Below, in pieces: positions 58,693-64,000 of a DNA stretch of 64,000 bases. How positions within the stretch are numbered: the stretch's first letter is position 1; each line of letters begins with the position of its first letter. The translations under genes and the position numbers were made by a program. Location: NCBI GenBank assembly GCA_965116445.1, contig OZ220688.1:124001-188000 (forward strand), given 5' to 3'. This DNA comes from Multivorans sp965116445. Its GTDB lineage: Bacteria > Acidobacteriota > Thermoanaerobaculia > Multivoradales > Multivoraceae. Below the pieces are notes generated by a model. That model did not search any database. It saw only the letters and a list, made by a program, of their open reading frames with translations, and was not told the DNA's origin.

Positions 58693-59703
58693 CCGTCTGT
58701 CGCTCCATTGCTGTTGGCGAAGCCGACAGCATCGACCGACGAAGCCGCTACCGCAAACCGCGGACTGTGCAGTTCTCGGTTGCCACGAGTGAGAGATTTA
58801 CAGTTGCCCCCAACATCGACGATCAGGTGGCGGATCTGACGGCGATGCTGGAGCGGGAGTCGAAGGAGAACCCCCTGTCCGAGCGTTTGATGTCGATCCC
58901 GGGGATCGGTCCGATGGTGTCGACGGCGCTGGTGGCGTCGGTCGGCTCGGGCTGGGCCTTCAGCAGCGGCCGTCAGATGTCGGCGTTTCTGGGTCTGGTG
59001 CCTCGTCAGGCATCGACCGGCGGGCACACGAGGCTGTTGGGGATCAGCAAACGCGGGGATCGCTACATGCGGGCGCTTCTGATCCACGGTGCGCGGGCGG
59101 TGCTGCGCACAGCCCACAAGGGCGAGCGGACGCGGCTCAAGGAATGGGCTCTGGACGTCAAGCGGCGCCGGGGGGCGAACGTCGCCACGGTGGCCGTGGC
59201 CAACAAGCTGGCTCGAATCGCCTGGGCGGTGCTGCGACACGACGAACGCTACAGCGACGAACGCCATGTCGGCGGTCGAGCAAGGGACTCACGGGCCGCG
59301 GCGTAGACGGCTCGGGGAACAGCGAACCAACGATAGGAGAATCGCCCCACCAAGCAGTTTGCGGGGACTCATTCGAGCGATGGCGAAACAGGTCGGACCG
59401 GCGCGTTGAGAAGCCTGAGTCGGCGCAGGGCCCATCAAGAGGCCGTCTGGGTGTGAAGAGGCCGACGCGCGCGTATTCCATCGGGGCCAGGGAACTCTCT
59501 CTCAGAGACTCCCATCAACAGGCCGAATACATGCAAGCAACTGCACCTACCTCGCCAGAAACCCGGAAAGAGCCCTTGCACAAGCGGGGCGGACCATACA
59601 TGCGCCGACGTCCCCGTCGGCTCTCTGAAGAAGGCGTGCGAGGCCGAAGGCCTCGCTCCGCTGTGTACGTCGTCGCGCCCAGCGCCGCCGATGGATCTCG
59701 AGT

Positions 59704-61635
59704 TCAGCGATCCAGCACCGGCAGCACGATCCGCGAGCGATGCTCCGCCGAATGGTGGACGGCGTTGTTCGCCACGCGCCACTCGGTTTCGTCGTAGTTG
59801 TTGCCGCCGGTGTTCAGGTTGCGGTCGTAGCGAGGGAAGTTGCTGCTCGAGACCTCGATCCGCAGCCGGTGGCCGGCGCCGAACACGTTGGCGGTCGCGA
59901 GCGGGCCCAGGGTCACTTCGTAGACCTTGCCCGGATCCATCGGGACGTGCCGGTCGAAGCCTTCGCGGTAGCGCATGCGGAGGATCGTGTCGTCCAGGTT
60001 GAGGGCCCGACCGTCGGGGAAGATATCGACGAGCTTGACCGTGAAGTCGGTGTCCGGCGCGTCGGATGAGACGTACAGGACGACCTCGACGGGGCCGACG
60101 ACCGCCAGCGGTTCCTCGAAGGGTTCCGTCGTGTAGACGAGCACGTCGGCGCGGGCTTCGACGCCGCGCTGATCGAAGGCGCCGGGTTCGTAGTCGCCCA
60201 TGCAGCAGAAGGCGCCGCCGTAGGTGGGCACCGGCGCCCCCGGGTCGTAGACGAAGCCGTCCGCGTCGGCGCCGTCGCTGTGTTCGTCGCCCTCCGCGCT
60301 GGCGTCGGCGGTCAGCCGCCCGTCGCCGGCGGCACTGTTCGCGCCTCCGTCGCTGTCGAGGTAGAAGGTCCTCGGCTCGACTCCCGGAGGCGGCCAGTCG
60401 TCCGCGTTCCGCCATTCGTCCTCGCCCATCAGGAAGTAGCGGACCTTGGCGTAGCGATCCTCGAAGCCGTTCGCTTCGGGCTTCGAGAAGCGGTCGAGGA
60501 AGCTCCACAGCATTTCGTCGAAGCCGAAGTCCGTGTCGCCGAAATTGCGCTCGCCGACGATCAGCGGGTCCGTCAGCCGGTACATGTTGCAGTGCAGGCT
60601 GGGTGCTATGACCATGTACTGGTGGTCGCGGACCTCCGCGTCGGCGTTCTCGCGGACGTGGCCGTAGAGCGCCAGGTTCGGCGAAACGGACAGGTCGTAC
60701 CAGGAGTTCGCCCACAGCGCCGGCACGCCGAACGGCTCGTCGTCGTGGTAGAGGCCGCCCTCGTACCAGGCCGGATCGTCCGGCATGCGGGCGGCGAACT
60801 CGCCGAAGATCCCCTTCGGACCGCCGACCGACTCGATCAACGTCTGGATTGGCAGGTGACGAAGCGCCTGCTCCCAGTCGACGGCCGGCATCTTCGCCGC
60901 AAGGTCGAAGTAGGTCGCGAGCCGCTCCAGGTCCTCCCGGCTCGTTCCTGGCGGAAAGGTCGGACGCTGCGTGTTCTGCTCGCCGTACAGCCACGCCGCC
61001 ATCGGGAGCTGGAGCGCGCCGCCGCGGTAGAAGTTGCCCTGCTCGTAGAACGGTCCCATGCGGCCGATGCCCGCGCCCTGGCCCATGGGCACCGCGGCCG
61101 CGTGGCCCGGGTGTCGCATCGCGGCCAGCCCCATCTGCCATTCGGCGGTCGACGAGCAGCCAAGCGTCGCGACCTTGCCGTTGGACCACGGCTGGTCGGT
61201 GATCCAGGTCAGCGCGTCGTAGCCGTCGGTGCGAGGCCGGCCGAGGATCTCCCAATCGCCTTCCGAGAAGAACTTGCCGCGCTCGTTCTGGACCACGAAG
61301 GCGTAGCCGCGTTCGATCGCGTCGAGGCCGAACTTGAGCAGCGCGCTGGGCCGTTCGAGGTTCGGCTCGGGCAGCGGGCTGAAGTTGTAGGGCGTCCGCC
61401 AGAAGACAGCAGGCACCGGGCCCTCGGCGTCGCGGGGCCGGTAGATCTCGGTGGCGAGACGCACACCGTCGCGCATCGGTACCATGACCATGCGGTCGAT
61501 CTCGGCCTTTCGGTCCAGGTCGGCGCGGCGCACCGGGTCTGCCGTACGGTGGATCTGACCCAGGACCGGCTGAACGATCAGGGCAAGGGAGACAGCGACG
61601 AGCAGCAGCCTGATGACCGTTCGAACTTGGTGCAT
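59704..61635 (-). CDS. CocE/NonD-family exported hydrolase (X-Pro dipeptidyl peptidase-like)
   Basis: This 643-residue protein has a signal peptide (VIRLLLVAVSLALIVQPVLG), an alpha/beta-hydrolase domain with MVPMRDGVRLATEIYRPRD, VVQNERGKFFSEGDW and the nucleophile elbow TLGCSSTAEWQMGLAAMRHP, a cap region, and a C-terminal jelly-roll (FTVKLVDIFPDGRALNLDD, GAGHRLRIEVSSSNFPRYDR). This layout is the CocE/NonD or S15 family of esterases and peptidases. ATG 61635 follows AGGAGAAAG. Diverges from the metzincin gene with overlapping 5' ends. Confidence 0.9.
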   Translation of the reverse strand: MHQVRTVIRLLLVAVSLALIVQPVLGQIHRTADPVRRADLDRKAEIDRMVMVPMRDGVRLATEIYRPRDAEGPVPAVFWRTPYNFSPLPEPNLERPSALLKFGLDAIERGYAFVVQNERGKFFSEGDWEILGRPRTDGYDALTWITDQPWSNGKVATLGCSSTAEWQMGLAAMRHPGHAAAVPMGQGAGIGRMGPFYEQGNFYRGGALQLPMAAWLYGEQNTQRPTFPPGTSREDLERLATYFDLAAKMPAVDWEQALRHLPIQTLIESVGGPKGIFGEFAARMPDDPAWYEGGLYHDDEPFGVPALWANSWYDLSVSPNLALYGHVRENADAEVRDHQYMVIAPSLHCNMYRLTDPLIVGERNFGDTDFGFDEMLWSFLDRFSKPEANGFEDRYAKVRYFLMGEDEWRNADDWPPPGVEPRTFYLDSDGGANSAAGDGRLTADASAEGDEHSDGADADGFVYDPGAPVPTYGGAFCCMGDYEPGAFDQRGVEARADVLVYTTEPFEEPLAVVGPVEVVLYVSSDAPDTDFTVKLVDIFPDGRALNLDDTILRMRYREGFDRHVPMDPGKVYEVTLGPLATANVFGAGHRLRIEVSSSNFPRYDRNLNTGGNNYDETEWRVANNAVHHSAEHRSRIVLPVLDR

Positions 61636-62326
61636 GATGACTTTCTCCTGGAGGGCGAGGCTGGCGCACCCGGTTTCCTTCGCGCAGGCTCATGGCCTCG
61701 CGGCTCCTCTGGTGCTTGCGATGGGCATTGTGCCACTTGCAGCCGCCTCGGACTCGACTGTCGGCGAACCCAGGCGGATTGCCGTGCTGGCCGCCGATGC
61801 CGAGGACGGCCGGATCGGGATCGTGCGCGAGGCGGTCTCGTTCTGGAACGAGGCCGTCTCGAATCTCGGCCTGGGCGCCGTGTTCACCGACGGGGAGTTC
61901 GTGACGCCCCCGGAGGGTCTGCGACCGTTCGAGAACTACGCCCACCAGCTCTCCCAGCTCGCCGGACGCCTGGACTCGTCCGGCCCGGGACCCGCGCCGC
62001 CGGAGGCGCTGTTCGCGGTCAACGCCAAGGTCGTCGTGTTGCTGTCGGCGCAGAACCTGATGCCCTTCGCCTGGCCCTATGGCGAGGATGGGCGCTACTT
62101 CGTTGCCGTTCCCGCCGGCGATGACCGGGAGAACGTCGTCCGCAACGTGATCACGCACGAACTCGGGCACGTTCTCGGGCTGAAGCACCTTCGCCAACCG
62201 GGCGTTCTGATGTGCCAGCCATGCGACACGTCGACTGCGCTCAGTCAGGGCCAGCCGCGATTCCTTCCGCTCACCGAAGTCGACCGCGCGCGGCTTCGCA
62301 ACTTCCTTGAGGGAGCCCAACCATGA
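61613..62326 (+). CDS. Putative zinc metalloprotease (metzincin motif)
   Basis: This protein has HELGHVLGLKH (HExxHxxGxxH) followed by QPGVLMCQPCD, the metzincin Met-turn region, as in matrixin-like enzymes. The start is unclear: 61613, 61634/61637 or 61721 (MGIVPLAAASDSTVGEP) are possible; the 5' region contains a degenerate REP (61659-61676), so an older start may have been disrupted. It is followed with a 4-bp overlap by the PhoD-like gene. Probably exported. Confidence 0.7.
   Translation: MTVRTWCMMTFSWRARLAHPVSFAQAHGLAAPLVLAMGIVPLAAASDSTVGEPRRIAVLAADAEDGRIGIVREAVSFWNEAVSNLGLGAVFTDGEFVTPPEGLRPFENYAHQLSQLAGRLDSSGPGPAPPEALFAVNAKVVVLLSAQNLMPFAWPYGEDGRYFVAVPAGDDRENVVRNVITHELGHVLGLKHLRQPGVLMCQPCDTSTALSQGQPRFLPLTEVDRARLRNFLEGAQP
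61659..61676. repeat. Degenerate REP-like fragment
   Basis: GGCTGGCGCACCCGGTTT keeps only the ACCC-containing end of the module. It lies between the divergent hydrolase and metzincin genes, inside the possible metzincin coding start. Confidence 0.4.
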
Positions 62327-63963
62327 CGACCAACTGGACCCGCAGGCGATTCATCGCGAGTGCGGCCGCCGCGGCGGCCGGAACCGGACTGGGCCGGTCG
62401 CCCGCCATCGGGCAGGACGGCTGGCGGGGCGGCCCGCTCCAGCACCTGATTCCGGCGGCGAGCCACGATCGCGTGGCGCTGAAGTGCTCTTTCGCCGACT
62501 CGCTCGACTTCGTGCCGGTGCTGCGGATCGGCGGCCGGCTGGTGGCGGGCCGGAGCACGGACACGGAAAGGCGCTTCTTCTCTTTCGACGCCCCCGGTCT
62601 GGAACCGGACACCGAGTACGCGCTGCAACTGCTCGGCGGCGGTGAGGCGCTGTGCGATCGGTGGCCTCTTCGCACGTTTCCGTCGCCCTCGGCCCAACCC
62701 GAGTCGGTCCGGTTCCTCGCCTACACCTGCGCCGGGGGCCATCCCGAGTCGGGCTTCTTCCTGCCGCTGGCGGTTCGCCGCCGGCTGCTGAGACGGGCGC
62801 TCTCCTTCCGCCCGCGGGCGCTGATCGCGATCGGCGACCACATCTACTGGGACCAGCGCACGGTGCTCTACAACCGCAGCGAGGAGCGAGGCCGCCGTTC
62901 CCGTGAGTTCTACGAGCGGGTCGGCTGGCTGGACCTCAGCCTGCCCGTGTTGGGAACCAGCAACGAAACCTCGATCAAGGCCGCGGTCGGGCCGCAGATC
63001 GCGGAACTCTACGGGGTCATGCTGCGGTCGACGCCTTCCTACTTCGTGAGCGATGATCACGATTACTACGAGAACGACGACGCGGACCCGCAGATGGTCA
63101 CCCTGCCTCCCGACCGCTACCAGGTCGAGTTCGCCCGGTTCACCCGCAACGCGTTCCTGCCGGAGTTTCTGCCGGATGTGGAACGTCCGCTTGCGATGTC
63201 CGGCGCCGGCGCCGGCGACCGGGAGCCCGGTATCTCCGAGGCCTTCGGCACGTTTCGCTACGGCCGGCTGGCCGAGGTCCTGATCTACGACTGCGCCCGT
63301 TACCTTTCGCTCAAGGGCGTCCACGCCGGTCTCGTGCCGCCGGAGGCCGAGCGTTGGCTGCACCAGCGCACACGGGACCAGACGGTCGCGCAGTTGTTCC
63401 ACGTTCCTTCGCACCCGTTCGGCTGGTCGGCGGGGAAGTGGCGCGAGTGGTATCCGGACGTCGCCGACCTCGACGATGGCGGCGCCACCGTGTCGCGGAT
63501 CGGCGACTTTGCCGGCAGCAACTTCGGGCTGACGACGGAGCGCGAGAAGTACTTCTGGCAGGTGGGCTGGCTGCGGCAGCATCAGCGCCTTCTGGAGTCG
63601 CTGACGTCCCAGTCGCAGCGGACCGGTGTGGTGCTGTCGGGCGACCTGCACGCGATCGGCCACTCCGTCCTCGAACGAAGCGGCAGCCTGGATCTCTCGG
63701 CCAATCCGGTCCATGCCGTGCTGACCGGACCGCTTGGCACCCTGACCGGCTGGCCGTCGGCGGCCCGCGGCACGCCGCCTCTGGCCGCCACCGGCCTTGT
63801 TCACGACGTGCGGGGAGAGACGTTCGAGAAGAACGGTTTCGCGCTCTTCGACGTGACGCCGTCCGAGATCACGGTGCGGCTGTTCGCCTGGAAGACGGGG
63901 GAGCCGGAGTCGGCGATCGACGAACTCGAGCCGTACCACACGTCGGTCATCCGGCGGGGCTAG
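62323..63963 (+). CDS. Tat-exported PhoD-like phosphodiesterase/alkaline phosphatase
   Basis: This 546-residue protein has a twin-arginine signal (TRRRFIASAAAAAAGTG). An N-terminal fibronectin-like domain (DRVALKCSFADSLDFVPVLR) is followed by a metallophosphatase core: VRFLAYTCAGGHPESGF, LIAIGDHIYWDQRTVLYNR, YFVSDDHDYYENDDADPQMV and VVLSGDLHAIGHSVLE. GDxxY and SGDxHA are PhoD-type metal ligands. It starts in an ATGA overlap with the metzincin-like gene. Probably acts on extracellular phosphate esters. Confidence 0.85.
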   Translation: MTTNWTRRRFIASAAAAAAGTGLGRSPAIGQDGWRGGPLQHLIPAASHDRVALKCSFADSLDFVPVLRIGGRLVAGRSTDTERRFFSFDAPGLEPDTEYALQLLGGGEALCDRWPLRTFPSPSAQPESVRFLAYTCAGGHPESGFFLPLAVRRRLLRRALSFRPRALIAIGDHIYWDQRTVLYNRSEERGRRSREFYERVGWLDLSLPVLGTSNETSIKAAVGPQIAELYGVMLRSTPSYFVSDDHDYYENDDADPQMVTLPPDRYQVEFARFTRNAFLPEFLPDVERPLAMSGAGAGDREPGISEAFGTFRYGRLAEVLIYDCARYLSLKGVHAGLVPPEAERWLHQRTRDQTVAQLFHVPSHPFGWSAGKWREWYPDVADLDDGGATVSRIGDFAGSNFGLTTEREKYFWQVGWLRQHQRLLESLTSQSQRTGVVLSGDLHAIGHSVLERSGSLDLSANPVHAVLTGPLGTLTGWPSAARGTPPLAATGLVHDVRGETFEKNGFALFDVTPSEITVRLFAWKTGEPESAIDELEPYHTSVIRRG

Positions 63964-63971
63964 GAGCCGCC

Positions 63972-64000
63972 CACTGGGTGCGCCGGCGTCCCCGCCGGCA
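63972..64000. repeat. REP-like repeat at window end
   Basis: CACTGGGTGCGCCGGCGTCC then CCGCCGGCA; continues past the window. Downstream of the PhoD-like gene. Confidence 0.85.

Larger units (their letters stand above)
56691..58815 (-). mobile_element. IS21-family insertion sequence
   Basis: A 2125-bp element begins TGTCAATGGCAACC and ends with the inverted ...GGGGGCAACA form (TGT...ACA). Internal copies of GTGGCAACCGAAAACTGCAC recur near both ends, as usual for IS21 multiple terminal repeats. A 5-bp target duplication TCGAC flanks it (56686-56690, 58816-58820). It carries istA and istB on the minus strand. Confidence 0.9.
56115..59306 (+). pseudogene. IS110-family transposase, interrupted
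   Basis: Residues 1-192 are encoded at 56115-56690 (to QHQALMQVD) and the rest at 58821-59306 (DQVADLTAMLERESKENP to SRAAA). Excising the IS21 element and one TCGAC copy restores the open frame of copy 1. Differences from copy 1 are few (for example KLSDLGH for KLRDLGH and ERDLPG for ERALPG), indicating recent transposition. Confidence 0.9.
56029..59601 (+). mobile_element. IS110-family element copy 2, interrupted by IS21
   Basis: Left end and transposase start match copy 1, with few substitutions. Subterminal IR GCGGGGCGGACCAT is at 59584-59597. Flanks are CACTGGGT (56021-56028) and GCGCCGACGTCCCCGTCGGC (59602-59621), the same two halves of the REP-like repeat as copy 1. The element is split at 56690 by a 2125-bp IS21-family insertion, so its transposase is inactive. 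Confidence 0.9.

Overview
This is a GC-rich bacterial chromosome segment of 64 kb. Its contents are Sec/lipoprotein/Tat-exported hydrolases, three tandem TonB-dependent receptors, a heme-binding CxxCH beta-propeller giant, DUF6152 and WEGDTLVV-type secreted proteins, many short-chain dehydrogenases (SDRs), sulfatases and sialic-acid genes. This mix suggests a Gram-negative heterotroph of the Acidobacteriota (Thermoanaerobaculia-like) or a related marine or host-associated lineage. The taxonomic guess is inference from gene content and base composition only.

Layout. (1) 1-2225: toxin-antitoxin pairs (VapBC at the edge, RHH/MazF) with a graveyard of decayed minus-strand genes between them. (2) 2261-7329, minus: ICL/PEP-mutase family gene and SDR, a truncated PIN toxin with its AbrB antitoxin, then a dipeptidase and a gamma-glutamyltransferase that could together degrade glutathione-like peptides. 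(3) 7704-13850: an SDR, then a minus-strand operon of sialidase, kelch/sodium-symporter fusion and GH16 glucanase. (4) 13960-23212: SGNH/heme-binding fusion, DUF1080 protein, DUF1330-like protein, atypical SDR, DUF4160/DUF2442 pair, a probable selenocysteine redoxin, tRNA-Glu with tandem copies of its 3' end, and an IS1595/BrnT-like remnant. (5) 23426-37305, minus: M28-like peptidase, a TDO-like/NTF2 fusion, three tandem His/Asp-rich TonB receptors (one broken by deletion) with paired small exported Cys/His proteins, and an arylsulfatase. (6) 37342-41414: enoyl-CoA hydratase and aldolase pair, SDR, and two Phd/PIN modules. (7) 41577-45714: secreted WEGDTLVV proteins with an IS110-family element between them. 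(8) 45877-52555: McrBC restriction locus, Uma2-type nuclease, DUF4143 ATPase. (9) 52680-63963: DUF6152 gene and partner, a sulfatase with a nonsense codon, a second IS110 copy interrupted by an IS21 element, a CocE-like hydrolase, a metzincin-like protease and a PhoD-like Tat protein.

The strongest signals are three. First, an in-frame TGA in a redoxin active site (UxxC) is followed by a SECIS-like hairpin. Second, two IS110-family copies, with subterminal inverted repeats as in the IS1111 group, are inserted at exactly the same point of a palindromic repeat that is scattered through the window. Third, a His/Asp-rich TonB receptor locus has small-protein partners and conserved hairpin leaders. 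Several genes carry single-base frameshifts, a nonsense codon or a deletion, so either gene decay is active here or the assembly has residual indels. No database search was possible; family names come from motif recognition.
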